DNA of 64,000 nt, taken from positions 1-64,000 of the IMG/VR virus record IMGVR_UViG_3300014838_000016. One strand, 5' to 3'. Shown here piece by piece: positions 52,569 to 60,198 of the stretch. The stretch's first letter is position 1, and every line of letters begins with the position of its first letter. The position numbers were made by a program, and so were the translations under genes. The notes under the pieces are model-generated. The model searched no databases. It was given only the letters and a program-made list of their open reading frames with translations, and was not told where the DNA came from. Source of the stretch: a virus.

Positions 52569-52692
52569 GTCGGGCTCCCCCGTGAGCACGCACCCGATGT
52601 ACGGAGCCGAAGCAGCGTGGAACGGGGAGATAACGCTCCGATTAAGTTTGCAAGAAGGACCTCGCGGATGAGTTGTAGCGTTTAGCTGCTAC
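52569..52692 (+). ncRNA. structured non-coding segment, possible regulatory RNA
   Basis: The gap 52458-52704 codes for nothing obvious but holds nested pairings. CTCCCCCGT (52575-52583) pairs with ACGGGGAG (52622-52629) with one bulge, and CACGC (52587-52591) pairs with GCGTG (52615-52619). GGAGC at 52603-52607 can pair either with GCTCC at 52574-52578 or with GCTCC at 52635-52639, so two shapes are possible. A second hairpin, TTGTAGC with GCTACGA, lies at 52673-52694, just before the next gene. An AT-rich stretch with GAGTATTGT lies upstream. I do not match it to a known riboswitch or ribozyme. Confidence 0.4.
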
Positions 52693-52704
52693 GACTGGAG
52701 AGCT

Positions 52705-53010
52705 ATGAGCACTGCGCCCGCCCATTGGGACCTACATCGCTGTAACTGGAAAACCGGTGCTGCTGGCGTTCAATGGTTTTGTCGAGGGAATCACCATAGG
52801 TCCGCCGATTGCGAGTGGGAACTCGCCACTGGAAATTTGGAAACGATGAAATCCATCGACCTTTACGATATGCCGATTGACCTGCAACCTGTTCCCAAAG
52901 ATTTAACTCCCGAGCAGGTTCGCAGGGAAGTCATCCAAGACTGCATCAAAACCCTCCAACAAAACTGCGATTATTTCGGTGTCTCGCTCCTCCGCGATCT
53001 ACTTGGCTAA
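52705..53010 (+). CDS. hypothetical protein, paralogue of the 26056-26262 product
   Basis: The last 54 residues match the 26056-26262 protein closely (DLYDMPIDLQPVPKD, QNCDYFGVSLL). This copy has about 47 extra N-terminal residues with Cys and Trp (WFCRGNHHRSADCEWE) that could bind a metal. An internal ATG at 52848 would give the short form only. It follows the structured segment directly. Confidence 0.65.
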   Translation: MSTAPAHWDLHRCNWKTGAAGVQWFCRGNHHRSADCEWELATGNLETMKSIDLYDMPIDLQPVPKDLTPEQVRREVIQDCIKTLQQNCDYFGVSLLRDLLG

Positions 53011-53058
53011 ATTGAGGGTTTCTGGTTGCATTTTCCCGTTGCATTTTCCCGTAGATGT

Positions 53059-53066
53059 GGTATTAT
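53059..53066 (+). promoter_or_regulatory. extended -10 promoter (GGTATTAT), leaderless type
   Basis: GGTATTAT ends seven bases before the ATG at 53074. A short direct repeat, GCATTTTCCCGT, lies upstream. Confidence 0.7.
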
Positions 53067-53073
53067 CTTTTAT

Positions 53074-53265
53074 ATGCCTAAGCTTATAAAACGGAAGATT
53101 AAGAAAAACGGAAAAGCCGTCACGATCAAGATTTGGAAAGACGGAGCGGACGGCACGGGTGTAACGCTGCCGTACACATGCGGTTTCTGTAGCGGGCCTA
53201 ACAACGAGGTTCACTTCCGATCCCGCCGTCAGCGTAACGACCATACGCAACATTGTCCTAAATAG
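53074..53265 (+). CDS. small zinc-finger protein, 63 aa
   Basis: A very basic N-terminus (MPKLIKRKIKKNGKAV) precedes a zinc finger with CGFC and two His residues followed by Cys at the end (HTQHCPK). This is a likely DNA- or RNA-binding protein, read from a leaderless-type promoter. Confidence 0.65.
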   Translation: MPKLIKRKIKKNGKAVTIKIWKDGADGTGVTLPYTCGFCSGPNNEVHFRSRRQRNDHTQHCPK

Positions 53266-53335
53266 CGTGGCTAGACTATAAACCCTGACTATGTGTCCAT
53301 GCTGAGTCTAAGGTTGGGGGCCACAATAAATTAGT

Positions 53336-53407
53336 GCGGGTGGTGATAGGGTCATCGGATACTTCTTTCATTGCAGAGAGTGCCCGAAAGGGCTACCCCG
53401 ATCCCGC
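53336..53407 (+). other. structured leader with a GNRA hairpin
   Basis: GCGGG (53336-53340) can pair with CCCGC near 53403-53407, and ATCGG with CCGAT lies inside it. GCCC-GAAA-GGGC at 53382-53393 makes a perfect GNRA tetraloop hairpin. The segment lies 30-100 bases before the ATG at 53439 and could be a leader element. The pairing was found by eye only. Confidence 0.3.
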
Positions 53408-53438
53408 TTGTTCCCCCGCCGTAATTTCTGGAGCTTCG

Positions 53439-53666
53439 ATGAAGCCATTGAGTATTGACGCCGCCATCGATCAGATCGAAACAGCCCTATTCGACCAAGG
53501 CGAGCCCGGGTGTGTGGATACGGAGTGGGGCGAATTGGTCATCAACTCCATTGGTCGCATTCGCCTGAAAGCGATCCTCAAACGCCTCCGTGTGGGGTAC
53601 ATCAAGCATACCCCCATCGAAGACATGGACCCCAGAGCCGTCGCCCTCCGACGTAAAAAGCGATGA
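53439..53666 (+). CDS. hypothetical protein, 75 aa
   Basis: A small soluble protein (MKPLSIDAAIDQIETALF at the start) with a basic C-terminus. GGAG ahead of the ATG at 53439 decides the start; an in-frame GTG at 53334 would include the hairpin segment. It overlaps the next gene by 4 bases. Confidence 0.6.
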   Translation: MKPLSIDAAIDQIETALFDQGEPGCVDTEWGELVINSIGRIRLKAILKRLRVGYIKHTPIEDMDPRAVALRRKKR

Positions 53667-54097
53667 GAACGCTAAAGCTAGGATTCACTGGCACTAGCAG
53701 AGGAATGACCTCTGGGCAAAAGGTCAGAGTTAAAGAACTCCTGTCACAAATCAAACTAGATCATCCTTCTGCAATCCTCGAATTTCATTTTGGACTTTGT
53801 ATAGGGGCTGATGAGCAGGCCGCTAAAATTGCAAAGGGTCTGGGGTTTTATATCATAGCCCATCCGGGTTACAGTCCTCGTAACCGCGAAGGTAGGATGT
53901 TTCGATCTGAATTTGATGGAAATGACGAAGTTCGTGAAGAAAAGCCGTTCTTAAAACGTGATGAAGATATCGTGAACGAGGTCGATGAGATGATTGCTAC
54001 ACCAGTGTCCAAAGAAGAGGAGATCAGATCAGGAACTTGGACGACGATAAGATTTGCTAGGCGTAGAAACAGGCCCATAGAAATCGTGTACCCATAG
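53663..54097 (+). CDS. SLOG/DprA-like nucleotide-binding protein
   Basis: The protein shows the Rossmann-like pattern of the SLOG superfamily (DprA, LOG and related): LGFTGTSRGMTSGQK at residues 6-20, then FHFGLCIGADEQAAKIAKG and IIAHPGYSPRN. A later EIRSGTWTTIRFARRR matches the conserved end of these folds. SLOG proteins bind nucleotides or DNA and often act in conflict systems. The gene is more A/T-rich than its neighbours, which suggests recent acquisition. The activity is not known. Confidence 0.7.
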   Translation: MRTLKLGFTGTSRGMTSGQKVRVKELLSQIKLDHPSAILEFHFGLCIGADEQAAKIAKGLGFYIIAHPGYSPRNREGRMFRSEFDGNDEVREEKPFLKRDEDIVNEVDEMIATPVSKEEEIRSGTWTTIRFARRRNRPIEIVYP

Positions 54098-54156
54098 TTA
54101 GTTGATTTTACGATGTACCCAAAACCGTTTAGTCATATCAAAGTCGATTCCATCTA

Positions 54157-54753
54157 ATGGAGCTTAAGTACAATCCGAAAGAGCCCACCAGCAAGAAGGG
54201 GACGCCCCGCGAGATGTTCATGAATTGGGCCGGCTGGTTCCCGCACCCTGAGCTTGATCGGGACATTCAACTTCATCCACGGGCTTTGACTGAAACCGAG
54301 CAAAAAACCGTCCAATCCCTACCTCCGATACCCCCTGCCGATAAGTATTTCATTCCAAACGGCATTTCCCTAGCCGAATTCCACCGCCATCGGGTAGAAT
54401 GTAGTGGGGGATCAATACTGGAAGCTCTCATAGGACACGTGACCCGCGATCAACTTATTCAGGTCGGAGCTACCGACAACGGCAAGGCATTAGCCCGCAG
54501 GAAGCCACTGGACGGCATCATCGCCTTCATCTGGCGGTACGCTCAGTATCACAGCGGGCAGGCCGCAGGCATCCCTGTGACGGCATTTTGGGATTTGGAC
54601 GACGGTATCAGCCGCTTGACGGGTGGTCTGGGCGGGGTAAGTGAGGAAGTGGTTGAGTTTCTGGAACAGAAGGCTCATGAGCTTGTGGAGATTACAGGCG
54701 GCGAGAAGAACGTCGCCGCACTTCGCTGGGCTCGTACCATGGGGAGGGTTTAG
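54157..54753 (+). CDS. hypothetical protein, 198 aa
   Basis: A soluble protein with a Pro-rich first third and a helical remainder. Two TGTACCCA copies at 54087-54121 lie in its upstream region, matching the operator-like palindrome at 31004. Its stop overlaps the next gene's GTG. No family is recognised. Confidence 0.6.
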   Translation: MELKYNPKEPTSKKGTPREMFMNWAGWFPHPELDRDIQLHPRALTETEQKTVQSLPPIPPADKYFIPNGISLAEFHRHRVECSGGSILEALIGHVTRDQLIQVGATDNGKALARRKPLDGIIAFIWRYAQYHSGQAAGIPVTAFWDLDDGISRLTGGLGGVSEEVVEFLEQKAHELVEITGGEKNVAALRWARTMGRV

Positions 54754-55001
54754 TGATCGTTAAAGTCTATCCGACGCATGATAATCGATGGGGGCTCTTC
54801 CTCATTGACGAAGACAAAATGTTTTTGGTGGGCGTGTCGAAGCACAGCTTCGATGTCGATCTAGCGGCTGAGCGGTTGGGGAAAGTCCTGCGAGGAATGA
54901 GCGAGGACCCGAGTCAAATCGTAGTTGACCACGCCGCCGCAGATCGTGCGGAGATTATGGCGTACCATGAAGCCGCCAAGAAAGAAGGGAAAAAGAAATG
55001 A
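54753..55001 (+). CDS. hypothetical protein, 82 aa
   Basis: A small protein with a strand-rich first half (VKVYPTHDNRWGLFLID) and a Lys-rich helical end. The GTG start overlaps the previous stop and the end overlaps the next ATG. The function is unknown. Confidence 0.6.
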   Translation: MIVKVYPTHDNRWGLFLIDEDKMFLVGVSKHSFDVDLAAERLGKVLRGMSEDPSQIVVDHAAADRAEIMAYHEAAKKEGKKK

Positions 55002-55468
55002 GATACGCAACGAACTTCGTTGATGACGCACAGAAAATACAACGTGAATACTATCTCGGAAATATTCAACACGACACGGCCATTGTGATGATGAGCGAAC
55101 TCATGCGACATCACGGGGTCATCGCCGAAAATGAAGTTTTGGTGGAGATTCCCGAGTGCTTCCGCTCCGCACCGCAGACGGGGTTCGTCGGAGAGTTTAC
55201 GGTTCGCCAGAAAGATTCCCCCTACACGTGGAAGCGTAGTTTCGCTCGCAACATGCCGATACCGCAACATATTCGTATTAAAGAAATTTCTTCTACGGAT
55301 GTTGAATTGATTCGTCGTTCGTATACTTCCCCCGCACTTCGGAAATTTGCAGCCTCGCCCCCGTTATCGGAAGAACAACGGAAGTTTTTCTGTGCTTACG
55401 AAAAACAACTATCGGTACCATCTGTAGACGAAGGGGAGTCTACAGATGAGGAATTCAAAACAAAATAA
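54998..55468 (+). CDS. hypothetical protein, 156 aa
   Basis: A soluble protein of unknown function with a helical N-terminus and an acidic C-terminus. It overlaps the following HNH endonuclease start by 23 bases. Confidence 0.65.
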   Translation: MRYATNFVDDAQKIQREYYLGNIQHDTAIVMMSELMRHHGVIAENEVLVEIPECFRSAPQTGFVGEFTVRQKDSPYTWKRSFARNMPIPQHIRIKEISSTDVELIRRSYTSPALRKFAASPPLSEEQRKFFCAYEKQLSVPSVDEGESTDEEFKTK

Positions 55469-55997
55469 CTCGAAATATTACGCCGTCCATCGTGAGGAAA
55501 TACTTGCTAAAGGGCGGGCGCGGTACCACGCTAATCATGAAAAATCTCTTGCGAGGAATAAGAAAAATCGCGAGGAGAACAGAGAGTATTTTCGTGAGTA
55601 CGGTCGAACGTCGAGGGTCAAGCTTAGAAAGCAGTGTATTGAGCATTACGGTGGTAAATGTGTTTGCTGCGGCGAAACGACCTACGAGTTTTTAGCATTC
55701 GATCATAAGAACAACGACGGCAATAAACAACGAGAAGAGACTAAGGTTTTGGGTTCTGGGTTTGTACGTTGGTTAATAGACAACAATTTCCCCGATGATA
55801 TTCAAATTTTGTGTCATAATTGCAATTGTGCGAGGGGATGGTACGGAACGTGCCCCCATCAACGAGTGAGGTCAAATGAAAACAATCATGATGATTCGCT
55901 GCTACAAGCAGAACGGGCACAAAGCATGGATCGCACTTCGCAACGTGGGCGATCATTACGACATCCTGATGGGAGTGATCCAGATCAACGAGGCTGA
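55446..55997 (+). CDS. HNH endonuclease with an overlapping run-on tail
   Basis: A basic helical N-terminus (about 60 residues) leads into an HNH core: CVCCG, then FLAFDHKNNDGNK with the catalytic Asp-His, and CHNCNCARGWYGTCPH. The last 40 residues (SLLQAERAQSMDRTSQRG) overlap the next gene in another frame and look like read-through after the natural end. The gene seems to have inserted just before the gene at 55876. Its A/T-rich codon usage also fits a mobile origin. Confidence 0.85.
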   Translation: MRNSKQNNSKYYAVHREEILAKGRARYHANHEKSLARNKKNREENREYFREYGRTSRVKLRKQCIEHYGGKCVCCGETTYEFLAFDHKNNDGNKQREETKVLGSGFVRWLIDNNFPDDIQILCHNCNCARGWYGTCPHQRVRSNENNHDDSLLQAERAQSMDRTSQRGRSLRHPDGSDPDQRG

Positions 55998-56148
55998 TCC
56001 TCAGGTCAGCATCAAACCTAACGGCAAAACCATCACGACGCTGGTGGAAGCCCTCGTGGACTTCAAGGCTCGCTGCAATTTCTACGTCGAGAGTGGCTGG
56101 CAGGCCGACTCCATATTCCAGAAACTCATGGACGGGTTAATCTCATGA
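55876..56148 (+). CDS. hypothetical protein, 90 aa
   Basis: A soluble alpha/beta protein (MKTIMMIRCYKQNGHKAW) with GC-rich codon usage unlike the preceding endonuclease. Its first 122 bases overlap the endonuclease frame. GTGAGG at 55866-55871 precedes the ATG. No family is recognised. Confidence 0.65.
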   Translation: MKTIMMIRCYKQNGHKAWIALRNVGDHYDILMGVIQINEADPQVSIKPNGKTITTLVEALVDFKARCNFYVESGWQADSIFQKLMDGLIS

Positions 56149-56378
56149 AGTTCATTGTTGACAATGGTCCGTGGGTAATCGCTGCTGTCGTTTGGCTTTT
56201 CATGCTGGGCATCATCGAGGCTCCGACCCCTAAGCTCCTCAGGATAAAACGCATCGTCGGCTACACCGTTATCACCCTGTGGATATGGGGAGCGATGATT
56301 TCGGGGCTATACGTCAACCAGCAACCCCCCGTTATTCAACAACATATCGACCCTCCCGCTCGCTGGTGGAAGGGCTGA
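56145..56378 (+). CDS. small two-pass membrane protein, 77 aa
   Basis: Two membrane helices (about residues 8-26 and 38-56) are separated by a short basic loop, with a Pro-rich hydrophilic tail. It overlaps the previous gene's stop (ATGA). It could be holin-like by shape, but no evidence ties it to lysis. Confidence 0.65.
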   Translation: MKFIVDNGPWVIAAVVWLFMLGIIEAPTPKLLRIKRIVGYTVITLWIWGAMISGLYVNQQPPVIQQHIDPPARWWKG

Positions 56379-56406
56379 AATTCCTAGCGATTTTCCCAGT
56401 TTTCTT

Positions 56407-56414
56407 GGTATAAT
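56407..56414 (+). promoter_or_regulatory. strong extended -10 promoter (TTGGTATAAT)
   Basis: TTTTCCCAGTTTTCTTGGTATAAT closely matches the promoters at 49364 and 62906. Here a normal leader follows, with GGAGG before the ATG at 56431. Confidence 0.85.
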
Positions 56415-56430
56415 AGGGCTGGAGGGACCT

Positions 56431-56775
56431 ATGTACACAGGGAAAATTATCAACGATGGCGTCATTAAGGACGTTGACCGCGTGGTCACCAACGGCAAGG
56501 GTAAAAGGCTTGATCTATACGCGAGCCTCAAAATGGTGAACCACTCCCCCACTGGGTTTTGTTGGGGCTACGGCGGCAGCGGTCCCGCTCAGCTTGCTCT
56601 CGCGATCCTGCTCGATCACTTTGACGGTGACAAGGAACGCGCTTTGTCCCTATATCAGGATTTCAAGTCCAAGGTCATCGCCGATCTGCCGATGGACAGC
56701 GATTTCGTTCTGACGGATGAACAGATCGAGAGTGCCATCAGTGAGATCGACGTGGAACGGATGAAAATCGCGTAA
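56431..56775 (+). CDS. DUF6166-like protein, 114 aa
   Basis: The sequence matches the DUF6166 pattern: LYASLKMVNHSPTGFCWGYGG, then SGPAQLALAILLDHFDGD. Members occur in phages and plasmids and have no known role. It has a strong promoter and GGAGG site and leads a dense operon that continues through peptide deformylase. The stop overlaps the next ATG. Confidence 0.75.
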   Translation: MYTGKIINDGVIKDVDRVVTNGKGKRLDLYASLKMVNHSPTGFCWGYGGSGPAQLALAILLDHFDGDKERALSLYQDFKSKVIADLPMDSDFVLTDEQIESAISEIDVERMKIA

Positions 56776-57176
56776 TGCCCGTCAAATTGCCATTGGCGAA
56801 AGTAGTGGCGTTGCGGAATCCGTACTCCGACTGTCCATGGGGACATTCCCCGATTCGCCCGTGGGAGATACGGAAGGCGATAGCGGAAAAGAGGCTCCGA
56901 GCCAAGCTAACGGATGGCTGGAGTGGTAACTTTTCGAGGAAAGAAAACATCGAGCGGATCGCTTACTTCGCAGTGCGAGGTTGGCGTACCGCAGTCGCGA
57001 TTGATGTGGGGGTGCCCGGATTGAGTTTCTTCGAGCCGGGCCTAACTGACGGATACCATCGATTGTCGGCGGCGATGTTTCGGAAGGATTCTCATATTCG
57101 AGCAATCGTGGATGGCGACTTAAACTTCGCCTTCGAATTGTTCGGGGTTAACTGCGAGGAAAAGCATGGCCGATAA
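56775..57176 (+). CDS. ParB/Srx-fold-like protein, 133 aa
   Basis: The segment TDGYHRLSAAMFR followed by AIVDGD resembles the active region of ParB-type nucleases and CTPases. The N-terminal ALRNPYSDCPW could be a substrate loop. It is short for ParB and lacks a helix-turn-helix domain. It is probably a phage member of the ParB/sulfiredoxin fold; the activity is open. It overlaps the deformylase gene by 11 bases. Confidence 0.5.
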   Translation: MPVKLPLAKVVALRNPYSDCPWGHSPIRPWEIRKAIAEKRLRAKLTDGWSGNFSRKENIERIAYFAVRGWRTAVAIDVGVPGLSFFEPGLTDGYHRLSAAMFRKDSHIRAIVDGDLNFAFELFGVNCEEKHGR

Positions 57177-57756
57177 ATTGATCGTGCGGTATTGGGATGA
57201 TCCAGTCCTGTCCACCCTTTGCGATGCGGTGGACGATAGCGAGTTCGGCCCGCAGTTGGGCGAGTTCGCAGTCTCGTTGCTGACAGCAATGGGCGATAGA
57301 AATGGTGTTGGTCTGGCGGCTCCGCAGGTGGGCATCACTAAGCGTATTTTTGCCATGTGTTTCCCTGACGACGAAGAAGTCAATCGTCGGTGGTCCGTCG
57401 CCGGACTACCAGCTAAAGTGAGGAAGGCAATCGTCGTGTGCAATCCGACGCTGGTATTTGAGGGCAAAACGGTGTATGCTCGTGAAGGTTGCCTATCGTT
57501 ACCCGGGATTCATGAACAGGTCTCCCGAGCCCAGACCGTAACGATGCAGTATCAGCAGACGGATGGCGTAGCGAAAGAAATCGTACTGACGGACATCAAT
57601 GCCCGAGTCGCACAGCATGAGTTCGATCACTTGAACGGCATCATGTTCTTCAACTACACGGACAAGCGTCCGCAGTACGGGACACGGATGTCAAAGCAGG
57701 TGAGCAAGCAAGTCCTGCGGGATTGGGAAAAGGAAAGATCGAAACGGGGTATCTAA
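57166..57756 (+). CDS. def: peptide deformylase
   Basis: Peptide deformylase removes the formyl group from the N-terminal Met of new proteins, a metal-dependent step at the ribosome exit. All three family motifs are present: GVGLAAPQ at 47-54, EGCLS at 107-111 (metal Cys109) and HEFDH at 151-155 (two metal His and catalytic Glu152). The 196 residues match full-length bacterial enzymes, with a C-terminal helix that many phage versions lack. It may keep formyl removal going during host takeover. Confidence 0.96.
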   Translation: MADKLIVRYWDDPVLSTLCDAVDDSEFGPQLGEFAVSLLTAMGDRNGVGLAAPQVGITKRIFAMCFPDDEEVNRRWSVAGLPAKVRKAIVVCNPTLVFEGKTVYAREGCLSLPGIHEQVSRAQTVTMQYQQTDGVAKEIVLTDINARVAQHEFDHLNGIMFFNYTDKRPQYGTRMSKQVSKQVLRDWEKERSKRGI

Positions 57757-57757
57757 C

Positions 57758-57982
57758 ATGGGTAGGTACGACTACTGGGGACAGGAAAACAGTCTGGATT
57801 TCGATCACCCGCATCTGACGCTGTTCGTAGGTGATGGCGTGGCGGTGATCGTGGGTAGCAAGACGTATCGCGGTACGCTGATGTTTGACGTAGATCGTTG
57901 GTATGTCAAGATCGCTGGCGTTGAGCCGGGAGAACCCGATGAGGTTGTGATCGTCGGCGGCAGAGGAATTGCAAAGCTCTAA
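57758..57982 (+). CDS. hypothetical protein, 74 aa
   Basis: A small strand-rich protein (LTLFVGDGVAVIVGSK, RWYVKIAGVEPGEP) resembling a compact beta-barrel. It starts one base after the deformylase stop. No family is recognised. Confidence 0.65.
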   Translation: MGRYDYWGQENSLDFDHPHLTLFVGDGVAVIVGSKTYRGTLMFDVDRWYVKIAGVEPGEPDEVVIVGGRGIAKL

Positions 57983-57991
57983 AGGGATAAT

Positions 57992-58204
57992 ATGATACTG
58001 CCTTGTGGATGCCCGCCGCCAGCCCCAGAGACATTCTGGACGCTGTTTCATGATTTAGCTCATTGGGAGTTCGAAATATTCCTGATGCTGATATTCGACG
58101 GCATCATCGGTGCGGGCGTTATCGGCTTCTGTTGGCCGCGTGTCAAGAAGCACTGGAAGCATCATCTCGAAAGAGATAAAGAAGAGGGAAAGAATGGGCA
58201 CTAA
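57992..58204 (+). CDS. small membrane protein, 70 aa
   Basis: One membrane helix (about residues 28-48, IFLMLIFDGIIGAGVIGF) is followed by a basic tail rich in His and Lys. A Cys pair and a Pro run lie near the start (CGCPPPAPE). AAGGGAT is the ribosome binding site. It overlaps the following endonuclease gene by 11 bases. Confidence 0.65.
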   Translation: MILPCGCPPPAPETFWTLFHDLAHWEFEIFLMLIFDGIIGAGVIGFCWPRVKKHWKHHLERDKEEGKNGH

Positions 58205-58889
58205 GATTGAAATGCGGGTGAGAGATGCAGAGATAACGATCCTCCACGCTGAGGGGTTTGCATCTCGGCATATCGCCGATAAACTGGGGCTTGCCCTGCA
58301 TATTATTCAGCAGCGATTAAAAGTTTTGGGATTAAATTCTAACCCGTACCACCATCAAATTATCATCAAGGATGATGGTTCGGTGGATTGCTCAAAGTGT
58401 GGTAAAAATTTACGTCTCGTAGACTTACCTATGCAGGTCCGCAAGAAGCATAGCTATAGATTGTCATACTGCCGAGATTGTCGCACCAATCAGACCAAGG
58501 CGGTTTTGGCGGGTGGTTTTGATTCGTGGGCGGCACAAAAATTCAGTAACGTTAAAAGTAGTGCTAAGCGGAGAGGAATTCCGTTCACGATTACCAAGGA
58601 AGAGATTTATCGTTTGTTTGAAAAGCAATCTGGAAAGTGCTTTTACACTGGCGTAGAGATGACGCTGCACGTCCAACGCGGGTGGAGCCCAGCCGCACTC
58701 TCATGGGATCGCGTGCGTTCAGTAGAAGGGTATGTAAGCGGAAACGTGGTGCTCTGCACAGCGCGAGCTAATGCCATTAAGCGTGATATGACGTTAGAAG
58801 AAATGCGGGAATGGATGCCCCATTGGTACGCTAGGGTCGTACAGTTCATGGAGGAAGGCGATGGGCGATTTTACAGAGCAACGGTTTGA
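58194..58889 (+). CDS. HTH-plus-HNH-type homing endonuclease
   Basis: This 231-residue protein has a helix-turn-helix-like start (ILHAEGFASRHIADKLG), a zinc ribbon (CSKCG ... CRDC) and an HNH-like catalytic end. The catalytic end has GKCFYTGVEMTL, SWDRVRSVEGYVSGNVVLC and ANAIKRDM. A close paralogue lies at 62230-62865. It sits directly before, and overlaps by 29 bases, the polynucleotide kinase gene. This mirrors the endonuclease that lies ahead of the RNA ligase at 11507. Confidence 0.8.
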   Translation: MGTKIEMRVRDAEITILHAEGFASRHIADKLGLALHIIQQRLKVLGLNSNPYHHQIIIKDDGSVDCSKCGKNLRLVDLPMQVRKKHSYRLSYCRDCRTNQTKAVLAGGFDSWAAQKFSNVKSSAKRRGIPFTITKEEIYRLFEKQSGKCFYTGVEMTLHVQRGWSPAALSWDRVRSVEGYVSGNVVLCTARANAIKRDMTLEEMREWMPHWYARVVQFMEEGDGRFYRATV

Positions 58890-59949
58890 TTATTCCGCTG
58901 GGCGTAAAGATGCCCCCGAGTTAGTCATCATGGTTGGCATTAGTGGATCAGGTAAATCCACGATTGCCAATAGCCGAGTGAATAGGGGGCGGGGTAATGT
59001 TGTGCGCCTGAACAGGGATAGTTTACGTGCTATGCTTTACGCCGATGTTCCATGGAGTTCCAAGCTCGAAACCTTGACTCGTACTTTAGAGCGGGAAGCC
59101 GCTAGGCTGGCTTTGCAAATGGGAAAGGATTGTGTAATTGATGACACCAATTGTCATCGAAATGTTCGCCAGAAATGGGAAGAGTTTGCGGTCGAGCAGA
59201 AGGTCAAGTTGTGTTTCTTGGTGATGGATGTTCCGTTGAAGGAGTGTGTTGAGCGGGACATTGCACGTGGAGTTCCTTGCCCAACCTGCGGGACACCGAA
59301 GGGTGTTATGGTTGGTGAAGTAATCATCCGCCGCCAGTACAAGGATTTGACGAGTTTCAATATGAGCAATCGAGACAACACGCCGCCGACCGCACCAACC
59401 CGAGCTTGGATGGAGCGGCAGGCCCTATTGAAGGGTGGGTTCGTACCCCGTCTCGTGGGGCGTCCATGGGTGCTCGTGGATGTTGATGGGACACTTGCCG
59501 ACCATACGGGGGTGAGAGGGCCATTTGAAGAACATAAAGTCCTGCTCGATAATCCTTACTCCGTAGTCGTTGAGTGGGTCAGGGCTTTATACCCATCCCA
59601 TAATGTTTGCGTGGTTTCTGGGAGGCATGACTTTTGCGGGGATGATACGGTGGAATGGCTGGAGGGACACGCCGTTCCTTTTGACCATATACTCATGCGA
59701 CACAATGGCGATAATCGTTCTGACGTAATTGTCAAACAGGAGATTCTTGATGAGCTTGCAGCAGTGATCGGCAAAGAAAATATTGCCTTCGCCATTGACG
59801 ATAGACCCCGTGTCGTGACTATGTGGAGGAACAACGGGGTCAAAGTATATCCCGTGCGCGGCACCACGGAACATTCGTCAAGCTGTACCCCCGACTACGA
59901 CTCGAAGCTACGGGTCTGTGTAAACTGTGGGGCTTTAGCGGATTTTTAG
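58861..59949 (+). CDS. pseT: T4 PseT-type polynucleotide 5'-kinase / 3'-phosphatase
   Basis: This enzyme repairs broken RNA ends: it adds a 5' phosphate and removes a 3' phosphate so that a ligase can seal the break. The N-terminal kinase has Walker A GISGSGKST at 26-34 and an IDDTNCHR motif at 93-100. The C-terminal HAD phosphatase has DVDGT at 207-211 and a late DDRP. A Cys pair near residue 140 (CPTC) and a Cys-rich end may bind zinc. The order kinase-phosphatase matches T4 PseT. With the ligase at 61104 it forms the classic tRNA repair pair. Confidence 0.92.
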   Translation: MGDFTEQRFDYSAGRKDAPELVIMVGISGSGKSTIANSRVNRGRGNVVRLNRDSLRAMLYADVPWSSKLETLTRTLEREAARLALQMGKDCVIDDTNCHRNVRQKWEEFAVEQKVKLCFLVMDVPLKECVERDIARGVPCPTCGTPKGVMVGEVIIRRQYKDLTSFNMSNRDNTPPTAPTRAWMERQALLKGGFVPRLVGRPWVLVDVDGTLADHTGVRGPFEEHKVLLDNPYSVVVEWVRALYPSHNVCVVSGRHDFCGDDTVEWLEGHAVPFDHILMRHNGDNRSDVIVKQEILDELAAVIGKENIAFAIDDRPRVVTMWRNNGVKVYPVRGTTEHSSSCTPDYDSKLRVCVNCGALADF

Positions 59950-59961
59950 ACGGAGGACACA

Positions 59962-60198
59962 ATGAAACACATGGCTGCTAATCTTATGGTGGATATGTCG
60001 CATCGCAACCGTTCGGAGAACACAATGAAACCTGCAATAGCTGAACTCGTGGCTGATCTCAGAAAAGAGTTCGATGAGTTGGTCGAAGTGCTCGAAGGCG
60101 ACGGCTTCTGCACGAAGCGGGAGTGCATGTGCGATCATGCGAAGCCCGTGGTGAAGATGAACGATCTCATCACGAAGCTGGAGCAGGAGGCAAACTGA
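59962..60198 (+). CDS. hypothetical protein with two possible starts
   Basis: Two in-frame ATGs (59962 and 60025) each carry nearly the same start region, GGAG followed by ACACAATGAAAC, so either may be used. The shorter form begins MKPAIAELVADLRKEF. The C-terminal half has CTKRECMCDH, a Cys/His group. No family is recognised. Confidence 0.6.
   Translation: MKHMAANLMVDMSHRNRSENTMKPAIAELVADLRKEFDELVEVLEGDGFCTKRECMCDHAKPVVKMNDLITKLEQEAN

Noticed and set aside
52458-52704. Group I intron, group II domain V or known ribozyme in the structured gap
   Set aside because: The conserved cores of these elements are not visible, so I only call it a structured segment.
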